Shown here: positions 31,582-40,265 of the stretch, one piece after another
Layout: each line of letters starts with the position of its first letter
How positions within the stretch are numbered: the first letter of the stretch is position 1
From: an uncultured Desulfuromonadales bacterium
GTDB taxonomy: Bacteria > Desulfobacterota > Desulfuromonadia > Desulfuromonadales > Trichloromonadaceae
NCBI GenBank assembly: GCA_945787465.1
Contig: CALZIZ010000021.1
Coordinates: forward strand, 1 to 43,754
Length of the DNA stretch: 43,754 nt
Direction: 5' to 3'
Notes under the pieces: generated by a model
Database searches by the model: none
What the model was told of the DNA's origin: nothing
Seen by the model: the letters and a program-made list of their open reading frames with translations, nothing else
Made by a program: the position numbers and the translations under genes

Positions 31582-32904
31582 TTAGTTGCTGGCAGCCTTC
31601 TGGCCGATACCGGCAGCTTCTTCGAGCATTGCGGTGGTAACGGACTTGGGACGCTCGATAGCGTAACCAAGAGCGCGGTCCCAGGTGATGTTGGCGAGAA
31701 CGCCGAGGGCGCGGCCGACACCGAAGAGCACGGTGTAGAAGTCGTACTCGGTCAGGCCGTAGTACCACTGGATAACGCCGGACTGGGCATCGACATTCGG
31801 CCAGGGGTTCTTGGCTTTGCCGTGCTCCATGAGGACGCCGGGAGCAACCTTGTAGATCATGTTAACCAGCTTGAACAGCGGGTAGTCGGGCAGGTTCTTC
31901 TCACAGAATTCCATCTGCGAGGTGTAGCGGGGGTCGGTCTTGCGCAGAACGGCGTGACCGTAACCGGGAACAACCTGACCGCTGTTGAGGGTGTCCCACA
32001 GAGCCTTCTTGAGTTCCTCTTCGGTGGGAACCTTGCCGCCGAGCTTGGTCATGAAGTCCTGGGTCCAGCCGAGAACTTCCTGGTTAGCCAGGCCGTGCAG
32101 AGGGCCAGCCAGGCCGTTGATGCCGGCGGACAAGCTGTAGTAAGCGTCAGACAGAGCCGAAGCGACCAGGTGAGTGGCGTGGGCAGAAACGTTGCCCGAC
32201 TCGTGGTCGGAGTGGAGGATGAAGTACATCCGGGCCACGTCGTCATAAGGCTTGTCGATACCCATCATGTGAGCGAAGTTGCCGCCCAGGTCGAGTTCGG
32301 GGTTCGAAGCGATGGGGGTGTCCCCCTTGTACTTCATGCGATAGATGTAAGCAGCGATCTCAGGCAGTTTAGCCATGAGGTTGCAGGAGTCTTCGTACAT
32401 CGGATCCCAGTAATCCATCTTGCTCATGCCTTCAGCATACTTCTGGGCAAAGATGGACTCGCGCTGCATCGAAACGATGGCGGCGGAGAACATGGTCATC
32501 GGATGGCTGTCGCGAGGCAGGGTGCGCAGCAGGTCGATGACATACTGGGGAACCTGGGCACGGGCCTTGAAGTCTTCAACAACTTCCAGGGTCTGCTCCA
32601 TGGTGGGAACTTCGCCGGTCAGCAGCAGGTACCAGAAGCCTTCGACATAGGGATAGTCGCAGCCGGGAACCTTGGGCAGAGCTGCAAAGGTTTCGGGGAT
32701 GGTCATCCCACGGAAACGGATACCCTCCATCGGATCCAGGTAAGAGATGTCGGTAACAAGACATTTTACGCCGCGGGCTCCACCAATGGCCTGAGCGATG
32801 GTCACGTCACCCAGTTTAACGTCACCGAATTCCTTGACCAGGCGGGTGGTGCGAGGACGATGCTCCTGGATCTTCTTAAACAGGGTTTCCTTAAGTGTCG
32901 CCAT
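31582..32904 (-). CDS. gltA: Citrate synthase, eukaryote-like type
   Basis: The 440-residue enzyme condenses acetyl-CoA with oxaloacetate. The blocks HSDHESGNVSAHATHLV, NGLAGPLHGLANQEVLGW, VVPGYGHAVLRKTDPRY and NVDAQSG match the mitochondrial enzyme. The catalytic residues are H270, H317 and D372 (pig H274, H320, D375). Citrate synthases of Geobacteraceae are known to resemble those of eukaryotes, and this is one of them. It should feed acetyl-CoA into the oxidative TCA cycle, matching the CoA-transferase at 21.1 kb. AAAGGAGAG lies close before the ATG. A TTGACA promoter 230 bp upstream gives a long leader. Confidence 0.97.
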   Translation of the reverse strand: MATLKETLFKKIQEHRPRTTRLVKEFGDVKLGDVTIAQAIGGARGVKCLVTDISYLDPMEGIRFRGMTIPETFAALPKVPGCDYPYVEGFWYLLLTGEVPTMEQTLEVVEDFKARAQVPQYVIDLLRTLPRDSHPMTMFSAAIVSMQRESIFAQKYAEGMSKMDYWDPMYEDSCNLMAKLPEIAAYIYRMKYKGDTPIASNPELDLGGNFAHMMGIDKPYDDVARMYFILHSDHESGNVSAHATHLVASALSDAYYSLSAGINGLAGPLHGLANQEVLGWTQDFMTKLGGKVPTEEELKKALWDTLNSGQVVPGYGHAVLRKTDPRYTSQMEFCEKNLPDYPLFKLVNMIYKVAPGVLMEHGKAKNPWPNVDAQSGVIQWYYGLTEYDFYTVLFGVGRALGVLANITWDRALGYAIERPKSVTTAMLEEAAGIGQKAASN

Positions 32905-33134
32905 TCTCTCTCTCCTTTAGCGAAATGAAATTACGGTGGGCACCATACCCACCAGACCAACCAACTGGCAAAACAAAACACATAAAATAAAAATAAAGAA
33001 TCCTGCCCTGTCCGGCTATGGCCCGAAGACCTGAAACCGCGGATTAAAACCGCCGTTCTAGCATTGGACAAGGCGCTAGACCAAACACTTAAAGGCCAAA
33101 ATCCACCTTGGTTTGATCTCATTTTTCAGACACA
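32905..33134 (-). promoter_or_regulatory. Long 5' leader of gltA
   Basis: About 220 nt separate the predicted start point from the gltA ATG. The leader holds a GGTGGG / CCCACC hairpin (32936-32954) near the ribosome-binding site and a CGG..CCG-rich structured stretch near 33020-33055. No small frame with a good ribosome-binding site was found. Confidence 0.4.
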
Positions 33135-33163
33135 TTTCTACCAATTCAACCAGGGGTTGTCAA
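33135..33163 (-). promoter_or_regulatory. Sigma-70 promoter of gltA
   Basis: A perfect TTGACA (33163-33158) is followed after 17 bp by TAGAAA (33140-33135). A TTGTATACAG partial palindrome lies just upstream of the -35 (33173-33182) and could be a regulator site. Confidence 0.6.
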
Positions 33164-33221
33164 GCGCTATTTTGTATACAGTATCCTATTTGGATGAACC
33201 TTTAGAGGATTTCTTTTTGCT

Positions 33222-33265
33222 TTGCTTTCTCGTAGCCCGGTGCTAAAATGCATAAATTTTATGCA
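33222..33265 (+). promoter_or_regulatory. Promoter and operator-like palindrome of the dusB operon
   Basis: TTGCTT is followed after 16 bp by TAAAAT (33244-33249). A perfect inverted repeat, TGCATAAA-T-TTTATGCA (33249-33265), overlaps the -10 edge and start point, which is where a repressor would act. Confidence 0.5.
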
Positions 33266-33284
33266 GACACCAAGATTAGACACC

Positions 33285-34268
33285 ATGATTATCGATCGCC
33301 TTCAACTCAAAAACAACATCATTCTTGCCCCCATGGCTGGCATTACCGACCTTCCCTACCGACGGGTCATGAAAGATTTTGGCCCTGGTCTGGTCTTCAC
33401 CGAGATGGTCAGCGCCAACGGCCTGATTCGGGCAGGCAAACGGACCCGCGAGCTGCTCCGTTCGGTCCCCGAAGAGCGCCCTTTGGGCATCCAACTCTTC
33501 GGCAACGAACCATCGGTCCTCGCTGAGGCCGCCAAAATGGTCAGCGAAAACGGCGAACTGCTCGACATCAATATGGGTTGCCCCGTGAAAAAGGTCATCC
33601 GGGACGGTTCCGGCAGTGCCTTGCTGCGCGACCCCGCCAGAATAGGCCAGATTGTTGCGGCGGTGCGTAAGGCGACAAGGTTGCCGCTGACGGTGAAAAT
33701 CCGCTCAGGCTGGGATCAGGGTTCGGTCAATTTTCTTGAAGTTGCACGGATTGCCGTTGCTGAAGGAGCCGATGCGATCACCCTTCACCCACGGACCCGG
33801 ACCCAGGGCTTCGGGGGCCAGGCGGCCTGGGATCAGATTCGCCAGCTTAAAGAGGCGATAACTGTCCCGGTGATCGGCAGCGGGGATATCTTTTGTGCCA
33901 CAGATGGCCTCAATATGCTGCAGCAAACCGGCTGCGACGGCTTGATGATCGGCCGCGGCGGCTATGGCAATCCCTGGTTGATCCGCGACATTCTTGCCTT
34001 GCAGCAGGACCGCCCCCTACCTGCTGCACCCAGCCCCCCTGAGAGGCTCGAGGTTGCCATGCTGCACCTGCACCTGTTTCTCGAATCCTTCGGCCCCCAG
34101 AAGGCCCTTTGCGATATGCGCAAGCACCTGTGCTGGTATTCCCGAGGCCTTTCTGGAGCAGCAGCGTTTCGCTCGACAGTGAACCATCTGCAGTCAGTTC
34201 CCGAACTAAAAACGGTTATGACTGATTTTTTCACCGCTGCTGCCGACAGCAAAGAGAGCCTTTCATGA
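33285..34268 (+). CDS. dusB: tRNA-dihydrouridine synthase DusB
   Basis: The 327-residue flavoenzyme reduces uridine in tRNA using NADPH. It has LAPMAGITDLPYRR at the FMN site, INMGCPVKKV with catalytic Cys99, DGSGSALLRDP, TLHPRTRTQGFGG and the C-terminal helical tRNA-binding region (HLHLFLESFGPQKA). The ATG at 33285 matches the usual family start (MIIDRLQLKNNIILAPM); an ATG at 33261 is possible. The stop overlaps the start of the ntrB-like gene (ATGA). dusB-ntrB-ntrC gene orders are common in proteobacteria. Confidence 0.95.
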   Translation: MIIDRLQLKNNIILAPMAGITDLPYRRVMKDFGPGLVFTEMVSANGLIRAGKRTRELLRSVPEERPLGIQLFGNEPSVLAEAAKMVSENGELLDINMGCPVKKVIRDGSGSALLRDPARIGQIVAAVRKATRLPLTVKIRSGWDQGSVNFLEVARIAVAEGADAITLHPRTRTQGFGGQAAWDQIRQLKEAITVPVIGSGDIFCATDGLNMLQQTGCDGLMIGRGGYGNPWLIRDILALQQDRPLPAAPSPPERLEVAMLHLHLFLESFGPQKALCDMRKHLCWYSRGLSGAAAFRSTVNHLQSVPELKTVMTDFFTAAADSKESLS

Positions 34269-35392
34269 CCAAGACAGTCCTTCATCCCGATGCCCAACTG
34301 TACGTACGGGTTCTGGAAAATATCGACCGGGCGGTCATCGCCCTCGACCAGCAGGGCAATATCACCCTCTTTAACCCTGCCGCTCAATCCTACACGGGGC
34401 TGTCGGAAAAACAGAGCCTGGGACGATCCTTTGAAAAACTCTTTGCCGGCCAGGATAACTTTCTCTACCTGACCAGGATGGCTATTTCCGAAGGGCGGTC
34501 CATCTCTGACCACGAGAACCTGCTTCTTCACCGCCCCTCGGCCTCACCGCTTGCGGTCAGCGTTTCGGTATCACCCATTTTCAGCGAAAACGGAAATCCT
34601 GATGGAGCGGTGCTTATTCTTCGCGATCTCTCCAGAGTCCAGGCCCTTGAAGAAGCCATCCGCAGGGCCGACCGCCTCTCCATGCTTGGGACCCTGGCCG
34701 CGGGTCTTGCCCACGAGATCAAGAACCCCCTGGGCGGCATCAAGGGGGCAACCCAGTTGCTGGCCATGGAACTGCCCGAAGACAGTAACCTCAAGGAATA
34801 TACCGAGGTGATGATCAAGGAGGTCGAGCGGGTTAATGGCATCATCGAAGAACTCATGGATCTGGCCCGCCCCAGGCCGCCTGAACTCTCCGAGGTCAAC
34901 CTCGCCAAGGTTCTTGGCGACATCGTACTGTTTCAAAAGGAAGCACACCGGGGTAAGGACATCGAGTTCGTGCTCAGACTCGACCCCAGCATCCCACCGA
35001 TTCGCGGAGATGAAAACCTGCTGACCCGGCTGTTTCTCAACCTGATCAAAAACGCCGGAGAGGCTATCGAAAAATCCGGGAAGGTCGAAATCATCAGCAA
35101 AGTCGCCTCCGACTACCACCTCAACCAACCGGGCGGCCGTCCGGTCCCATTGATTGTCGTGGAAATCCGGGACACTGGGCGAGGGATCCCCAAGGACGAT
35201 CTGGAACAGATTTTCACCCCCTTCTATACGACCAAGAGTCGCGGCAGCGGACTGGGGCTCGCCACCTGCCAGAAAATTGTCAGCGAGCACAAGGGTTTTC
35301 TGAAGATCAGCAGTACCCCTGGCGAGGGAGCAAGCTTTGCCGTTTCGCTCCCCCTGTTTCGGAAATCCCAAGATTCGCCCCAAAAAAGCTAA
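34265..35392 (+). CDS. NtrB-like nitrogen-regulation sensor kinase
   Basis: The 375-residue soluble kinase has a PAS domain (about 12-120, RAVIALDQQGNITLFNPAAQSYTG), HisKA with LAAGLAHEIKNPLGG (phosphorylated His150), and a HATPase domain with NLIKNAGEA, DTGRGIP and the FTPFYTTKSRGSGLGLATC end. The AHEIKNPLGG H-box is that of NtrB/GlnL, the PII-controlled kinase that phosphorylates NtrC. No membrane segment is seen. It overlaps dusB by 4 bp and precedes the ntrC-type gene by 54 bp. Confidence 0.9.
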   Translation: MTKTVLHPDAQLYVRVLENIDRAVIALDQQGNITLFNPAAQSYTGLSEKQSLGRSFEKLFAGQDNFLYLTRMAISEGRSISDHENLLLHRPSASPLAVSVSVSPIFSENGNPDGAVLILRDLSRVQALEEAIRRADRLSMLGTLAAGLAHEIKNPLGGIKGATQLLAMELPEDSNLKEYTEVMIKEVERVNGIIEELMDLARPRPPELSEVNLAKVLGDIVLFQKEAHRGKDIEFVLRLDPSIPPIRGDENLLTRLFLNLIKNAGEAIEKSGKVEIISKVASDYHLNQPGGRPVPLIVVEIRDTGRGIPKDDLEQIFTPFYTTKSRGSGLGLATCQKIVSEHKGFLKISSTPGEGASFAVSLPLFRKSQDSPQKS

Positions 35393-35446
35393 CATCAAAC
35401 CCAGGCTTAGCCTGAAATAACATAGATTTGAAAGGCACCACACACC

Positions 35447-36880
35447 ATGGCCATTCGACGCATTCTGGTTGCAGACGACGAGGAAAGCATCCGTTGGGTT
35501 TTATCAAAGGCTCTGGCCAAACAGGGCTTTGCGGTTGACCTGGCCGCCAACGGCTCTGAGGCCCTCGAACTGTTTCGCCGCAATTCTTACGAAATGGCAG
35601 TTCTGGACATCAAGATGCCGGGGATTACCGGACTCGACCTGCTCAGCAAGATTCAAGAGGAGCGCCCCGAGGTCCTGGTCGTTATTATGACGGCCGAGTC
35701 TTCTATGAAAAACGCCGTAGAAGCCATGAAACGAGGCGCCTACGACTACATTACCAAACCCTTCGACCTCGATGCCCTGGATGCCATCATCCTCAAAGCG
35801 CAAAAGGCGTCCAAGGTGACCGAGGAGGTCCACCGGCTCAAGGAGGAGCTCAAAGAACATCACCAGCTCGACCGCAGCATCATCGGCCAGGCCAAACCGA
35901 TGCAGGAAGTCTACAAAATACTCGGCAAGGTCGCCCCGTCGGACGCCACCGTGCTGATTACCGGCGAAAGTGGAACCGGCAAAGAGCTGGTGGCCCGCGC
36001 AATCCACTACAACAGCCCGAGGCTCGGCAAACCCTTTCTGGCCATAAACTGTGCCGCCATCCCCCGGGAACTGCTCGAGAGCGAACTCTTCGGTTTTGAA
36101 AAAGGTGCTTTTACCGGCGCCACCGAACGAAAAATCGGCAAATTCGAGCAAGCCAACGGCGGCAGCCTGTTTCTGGACGAAATCGGTGATATGCCCCTTG
36201 AACTTCAAGCCAAGCTGTTGCGGGTACTGCAGGAGAAAGAGATCACCCGAACCGGCAGCAGCACCACCATTCCCGTCGATGTGCGCATTGTCGCGGCTAC
36301 CAACCAAGAACTCAAGGACCGGGTCAAGGCCAGGGAGTTTCGCGAGGACCTCTTTTACCGGCTGAACGTTGTACCGATTGAATTGCCCGCGCTGCGCGAA
36401 CGCCGGGACGACATCCCTTTGCTGGTCGAATATTTCATGCGTCGGGTCCACGAGGAGCAACAGGTGCCGGCCCGCGGTTGCACCGAAGAGACCATGAACC
36501 TGCTTAAAAGCTACAGCTGGCCGGGAAATGTCCGGGAGCTTGAAAACACCCTGCAGCGGGCGGCCCTGCTCTCCCCTGACCAGCTTCTGACCCCGGTAGA
36601 TTTTCCGGCCTTGCTCGAATCCAACTCGGTTGAAGAGGCGGAGGGCTCCCTTGAGTCGCTGATCTCCAACAAGCTTCGCAGCTCCCTTGCACAGATGGAC
36701 GTTCAGGAACTGGACAACCTCTATGACATGGTCCTGCACCAGATGGAGCGTCCCCTGATAAAAATCGTTCTCGAAAAAACCCGCGGCAATCAGGTTCGGG
36801 CCGCCGAAATCCTCGGCATCAACCGCAACACCCTGCGTAAAAAAATCCAGACCCTGGGCATAGATCTGAAAAGGGACTGA
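35447..36880 (+). CDS. NtrC-type sigma-54-dependent response regulator
   Basis: The 477-residue activator has a receiver domain (phosphoacceptor D54, K104), an AAA+ domain with Walker A GESGTGKE (173-180), GAFTGA (220-225), FLDEIGD and an arginine-finger region, and a Fis-type helix-turn-helix ([20 protein letters not shown]). It is complete, which contrasts with the GlrR in this window. Paired with the adjacent NtrB-like kinase, it should activate sigma-54 promoters of nitrogen genes; the exact targets are inferred. A terminator hairpin follows. Confidence 0.9.
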   Translation: MAIRRILVADDEESIRWVLSKALAKQGFAVDLAANGSEALELFRRNSYEMAVLDIKMPGITGLDLLSKIQEERPEVLVVIMTAESSMKNAVEAMKRGAYDYITKPFDLDALDAIILKAQKASKVTEEVHRLKEELKEHHQLDRSIIGQAKPMQEVYKILGKVAPSDATVLITGESGTGKELVARAIHYNSPRLGKPFLAINCAAIPRELLESELFGFEKGAFTGATERKIGKFEQANGGSLFLDEIGDMPLELQAKLLRVLQEKEITRTGSSTTIPVDVRIVAATNQELKDRVKAREFREDLFYRLNVVPIELPALRERRDDIPLLVEYFMRRVHEEQQVPARGCTEETMNLLKSYSWPGNVRELENTLQRAALLSPDQLLTPVDFPALLESNSVEEAEGSLESLISNKLRSSLAQMDVQELDNLYDMVLHQMERPLIKIVLEKTRGNQVRAAEILGINRNTLRKKIQTLGIDLKRD

Positions 36881-36909
36881 AGCGGGCAGTTCTGGTGCCG
36901 AGCAAAAGC

Positions 36910-36950
36910 ACAGCCCCGGTAGGTAACCCTCCGGGGCTGTTGACTTTCCT
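36910..36950 (+). terminator. Terminator of the dusB-ntrBC operon
   Basis: ACAGCCCCGG / CCGGGGCTGT stem with an 11-nt loop and a weak T-rich tail. Confidence 0.65.
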
Positions 36951-36998
36951 CGACCCTGTTTCTGTTTTCACGCTTCAGGCCAGCCTACTTCAGCAACC

Positions 36999-37166
36999 TC
37001 AGAGGACCCCGAGTAACTTTTTTATCGCCCCTTTTTTAAACTTCAACTTATCCCGATAATCCTGCAGGTCAGTGTTGGAAATTTCCATCCGCAAATCAGA
37101 AAGACATCCCTCCAGAACCTCTTTCAGCACCTTCTGCTCCTCGGGGTTTAGGTCTAGCTGGATCAT
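36999..37166 (-). CDS. Small 55-residue helical protein
   Basis: From ATG at 37166 the frame reads MIQLDLNPEEQKVLKEVLEG, continues through CLSDLRMEISNTDLQDYRDK and LKFKKGAIKKLLGVL, and ends at TGA (36999-37001). AAGGAGG lies 8 nt before the ATG, and a promoter lies at 37272-37299. The peptide is two charged helices with an SDLRMEI..TD..DYRD pattern that I recall from short conserved hypothetical proteins of deltaproteobacteria. No function is known. It faces the ntrC-type gene and lies downstream of dnaB. Confidence 0.8.
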   Translation of the reverse strand: MIQLDLNPEEQKVLKEVLEGCLSDLRMEISNTDLQDYRDKLKFKKGAIKKLLGVL

Positions 37167-37271
37167 AACCTGGCCTCCTTTTTTGTCCCTTGGGATACAC
37201 CGGAACCCTGCTCATGACCGGATCGGGTCAGCAAGCGTCCTTTTTGGCTCGAAACATACATCTTCTTAACT

Positions 37272-37299
37272 ATTTTAAATCATTATTCCCAATAAGCAA
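37272..37299 (-). promoter_or_regulatory. Promoter of the 55-residue protein gene
   Basis: TTGCTT is followed after 16 bp by TAAAAT, the same hexamers and spacing as at the dusB promoter. Confidence 0.45.
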
Positions 37300-37331
37300 T
37301 TCTGGCCAAAGGGTACAAGCCTTCAGGGTAT

Positions 37332-37359
37332 AAAAAAACCCGGGAATGTTTCCCGGGTT
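37332..37359 (-). terminator. Terminator of dnaB
   Basis: AACCCGGGAA / TTCCCGGGTT stem with a TGT loop, then seven T on the minus strand. Confidence 0.95.
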
Positions 37360-37391
37360 CTTGGTTGCAATAAAAATCAGCTCGGCGGCTC

Positions 37392-38762
37392 TCAGTAACT
37401 ATCCTCACGTTTTGACTGGTTCTCGAATCGCGTGAACTGACCACGGAAGGTCAGATGCACGGTGCCGATAGGACCATTACGCTGCTTGCCGATAATAATC
37501 TCTGCGTCCTTGTCATGCCCCTTATCGCAGGAATTGTCGCGCTTCTTGCAGGCATCACAATAAACGGCGTCGCGATAGACGAACATGATCACATCGGCGT
37601 CCTGCTCGATGGCGCCCGATTCACGCAGGTCAGACATCATCGGCCGTTTGTCGGTGCGGTTTTCGAGGGAGCGGTTAAGCTGGGAGAGGGCGACGACCGG
37701 AGCATCCAGCTCTTTGGCAAGGGCTTTGAGCGAACGGGAGATTTCCGATATCTCCTGCTGCCTGCTTTCCGAGTTGCTCCCCTGCATGAGCTGCAGGTAA
37801 TCGATAACGACCAGGCCGAGGCCCTTGTCGGCCTTAAGCCGGCGAGCCTTCGCACGAACCTCGAGGACCGAGATCGAAGGGGTGTCATCGATATAGATCT
37901 GGGCCTCGGAGAGCATCCCTGCGCCATTGGTGAGCTTGGGCCAGTCCGATTCTCCGAGATGGCCGGTACGCAACCGGCTGGCATCAACCTTGGCCACCGA
38001 GCACAAAAGGCGCTGCACCAGCTGCTCCTTACTCATCTCCAGGGAGAAGACCAGCGTTGGAACCGGCTTCTCGGCATGAACCGCGGAATTTTCGACCAGG
38101 TTGAGGGCAAAGGCGGTTTTCCCCATCGAGGGACGCCCGGCGAGCACCACCATGTCTCCGCCCTGGAGTCCTGCGGTCATGGTGTCGAGATCGGTAAACC
38201 CGGTGGGCACCCCGGTCACAAGCTCTTTGCGGTCGTAGAGTTTCTCAATCGCCTTGAAGGTGTCCTTCATAATCTCCTTGGTGGAGTAGTAGGACGCGGT
38301 ACTCTTCATGCTGGCGATTTCGAAAATAGACTTTTCCGCCCAGTCAAGCGTCTGTTCCATGTCACGGCCTTCGTATCCCTTGGTGGCAATTTCGGTGGCG
38401 ACATAAACCAGATTCCTGGCAAGGGCCTTTTCCTTGACCAGGCGGCAGTAATAAATGATGTTGGCAGCGGTGGGAACGTAGTCGACGAGCGTAGCGAGAT
38501 AACTGGCTCCACCTACGGAATCCAGTTCACCCTTGCCCTGAAGGGCGGCAGAAAGGGTCACCAGGTCGGCGGGTTCGCCCTTTTCGTTGAGTTCAATCAG
38601 TGTAGAAAAGATTTTTTTGTGGCTGTCCCGGTAGAAGTCGTCGGGGCGCAGGATTTCGAGAGCCCGGTTCAGGGCCTCGTTTTCCAGCAGGACACCGCCA
38701 AGAACGGACATTTCCCCCTCAAGGTTTTGCGGGGGGAGACGATGAGCTGAAGCTTGTTCCAT
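37392..38762 (-). CDS. dnaB: Replicative DNA helicase DnaB
   Basis: The 456-residue hexameric helicase has an N-terminal primase-binding domain (PPQNLEGEMSVLGGVL), a linker helix and a RecA-like motor with Walker A GRPSMGKT (209-216), VVIDYLQLM and LSQLNRSLE. Near the C-terminus, where other DnaB proteins have a short acidic loop, this one has YCDACKKRDNSCDKGH (401-416), a C-x2-C-x6-C-x3-H set that could bind zinc. It is the last gene of the ribosomal cluster, 62 bp after rplI. Confidence 0.96.
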   Translation of the reverse strand: MEQASAHRLPPQNLEGEMSVLGGVLLENEALNRALEILRPDDFYRDSHKKIFSTLIELNEKGEPADLVTLSAALQGKGELDSVGGASYLATLVDYVPTAANIIYYCRLVKEKALARNLVYVATEIATKGYEGRDMEQTLDWAEKSIFEIASMKSTASYYSTKEIMKDTFKAIEKLYDRKELVTGVPTGFTDLDTMTAGLQGGDMVVLAGRPSMGKTAFALNLVENSAVHAEKPVPTLVFSLEMSKEQLVQRLLCSVAKVDASRLRTGHLGESDWPKLTNGAGMLSEAQIYIDDTPSISVLEVRAKARRLKADKGLGLVVIDYLQLMQGSNSESRQQEISEISRSLKALAKELDAPVVALSQLNRSLENRTDKRPMMSDLRESGAIEQDADVIMFVYRDAVYCDACKKRDNSCDKGHDKDAEIIIGKQRNGPIGTVHLTFRGQFTRFENQSKREDSY

Positions 38763-38786
38763 AAAATACTTTTTTCAAACAAAGCC

Positions 38787-38815
38787 GCCGGGGAAAGGCT
38801 CAGCCTTTCCCCGGC
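38787..38815. terminator. Hairpin between rplI and dnaB
   Basis: A perfect 13-bp stem GCCGGGGAAAGGC / GCCTTTCCCCGGC with a 3-nt loop. The T run on the minus strand is poor, so it may reduce or process rather than stop transcription into dnaB. Confidence 0.6.
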
Positions 38816-38824
38816 ACGCAGTTG

Positions 38825-39271
38825 TTAATCTTCGGCAGCAACCGAAATTTTGATGGTCGCGACAACGCCGGCATCAAGTTTAACAGGAACTTCGAAGTCC
38901 CCAATAGCTTTAATGGGCTCATCGAGCTGAATTTTGCGTCGATCGATCTGGACACCGGCCTCGGCCAGCTTGGCTTCGATTTCCATGGCCGTTACCGAGC
39001 CAAAGAGCTTGCCTTCTTCGCCAGCTTTGTGAGTCAGAGCGAGCGGGTTCTTCTCAATCTGCCCCTTTAGCACCTCGGCAGCCTGGGTAACCTTCTGCAG
39101 CTTGCGCTCAGCCTGACGCTTCTGGTGTTCCAGTTCCTTGACATTGCGGGGATTGGCTTCCACCGCCATCTTCTTGGGAACCAGGTAATTGCGGGCATAA
39201 CCGGGCTTGACCTTAACCAGGTCCCCGATATTGCCGAGGCCGTCCACGTTCTCGGTAAGAATAACGTTCAT
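38825..39271 (-). CDS. rplI: 50S ribosomal protein L9
   Basis: The 148-residue protein has the L9 N-terminal RNA-binding domain (MNVILTENVDGLGNIGDLVKVKPGYARNYLVPK), the long connecting helix and the C-terminal domain (LFGSVTAMEIEAKL). It binds 23S rRNA near the L1 stalk base. AGGACATC precedes the ATG. It lies between the DUF2232 gene and dnaB, the usual order in this group. Confidence 0.98.
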   Translation of the reverse strand: MNVILTENVDGLGNIGDLVKVKPGYARNYLVPKKMAVEANPRNVKELEHQKRQAERKLQKVTQAAEVLKGQIEKNPLALTHKAGEEGKLFGSVTAMEIEAKLAEAGVQIDRRKIQLDEPIKAIGDFEVPVKLDAGVVATIKISVAAED

Positions 39272-39302
39272 TGATGTCCTCCCAAACTAGATCTTTTAAT
39301 AT

Positions 39303-40253
39303 CTAGGTTTTTTTAATTCTCGGCTTTCTGAAATCGGCCCAGAGGTCGAAGACCCCAATACCTGTAACAATCATCGGCAAGGGATTCAGAAAAGCAACAA
39401 GTACATATCCAAGGGCCCGAAAACCGGGTGAGATGGCTTTTTTCTGAAAGAAAAAAGTGACAACCGCCAACCCCTGCAGAAAGTATGTGGGCAACAGCAC
39501 GACCAGCAGGTTTGTCGCGATCAGCTGACCGATCCCAGCGCTGAAGAAAAGAGCAAATCCGGCCAGAATAAGTAGCCAGACCAGCACATCCGGCGCCTTC
39601 CAGGTGGCAAAAGACCTACCGGCGACCAGATACTTGCCCCTGCTTCGGGATACGAGCAGGCCAAGTGTGACGAGTTGCAACAGAGCGGTTGCGGTCACAA
39701 TCAGGCCCGGGTAGGTCACCATCAGAAATTCTGCCATCTGGTTGGCGACCTTGCCCAGCTCAGCGACCTGCCCCTCGGGCAGTTCGGCACTTTTATAGAT
39801 GACCAGTGCGCGCTCAACCTCGCCCTGCACATACTGTTGAACCAGACTGTTGACCGTCTCACCCTGATAGGTTGCAAACCCTGCCAGCGCAAGCATGGCA
39901 GCGCAGAAAACCACCATGGTGGTCGCCCCTGCAGCCCGGTCCCAAGCCCACCCCCGTCGCAGCAGCAGCGGCAACAATACCGCTCCAATGCCGAACTGCA
40001 GGGCGTAGCCCACAGCAGAACCGTCACCGCCTATCCCCAGTAACCCGAGGAAGGTCAAAGCGACCGTGCCGATACCAACCAGAGTTCCGGCACGCATATG
40101 AACATAGGCCGCCGGAAAGGGCAGAATGAGATTAACCAGCGCCCCCAAGGGGCCGAGGAACCCTGCCAGGGTGTGCAGCAACAGACCTGATCCGACGCCA
40201 GCCAGAAGCCACAGTGGCTTCTGGCTGACAGCCGATTTTTCTGCAATGGCCAT
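39303..40253 (-). CDS. DUF2232 (YybS-like) membrane protein
   Basis: The 316-residue protein has about eight membrane helices with LLAGVGSGLLLHTLAGFLGPL, LPFPAAYVHMRAG and QGLAVVTFFFQKKAI, which is the DUF2232/YybS pattern. It is often found between rpsR and rplI, as here. The function is unknown; it may act in envelope or division processes. The ATG at 40253 is preferred over a TTG at 40265. The 5' coding region contains a perfect 25-bp palindrome (40201-40225). Confidence 0.88.
   Translation of the reverse strand: MAIAEKSAVSQKPLWLLAGVGSGLLLHTLAGFLGPLGALVNLILPFPAAYVHMRAGTLVGIGTVALTFLGLLGIGGDGSAVGYALQFGIGAVLLPLLLRRGWAWDRAAGATTMVVFCAAMLALAGFATYQGETVNSLVQQYVQGEVERALVIYKSAELPEGQVAELGKVANQMAEFLMVTYPGLIVTATALLQLVTLGLLVSRSRGKYLVAGRSFATWKAPDVLVWLLILAGFALFFSAGIGQLIATNLLVVLLPTYFLQGLAVVTFFFQKKAISPGFRALGYVLVAFLNPLPMIVTGIGVFDLWADFRKPRIKKT
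40201..40225. repeat. Perfect 25-bp palindrome inside the DUF2232 gene
   Basis: GCCAGAAGCCAC and its exact complement flank one A. The arm contains the same GCCAGAAGCC sequence as the heptamer array at 18.73 kb read on the other strand. Confidence 0.8.
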
Positions 40254-40265
40254 CTGCCCGTTCAA

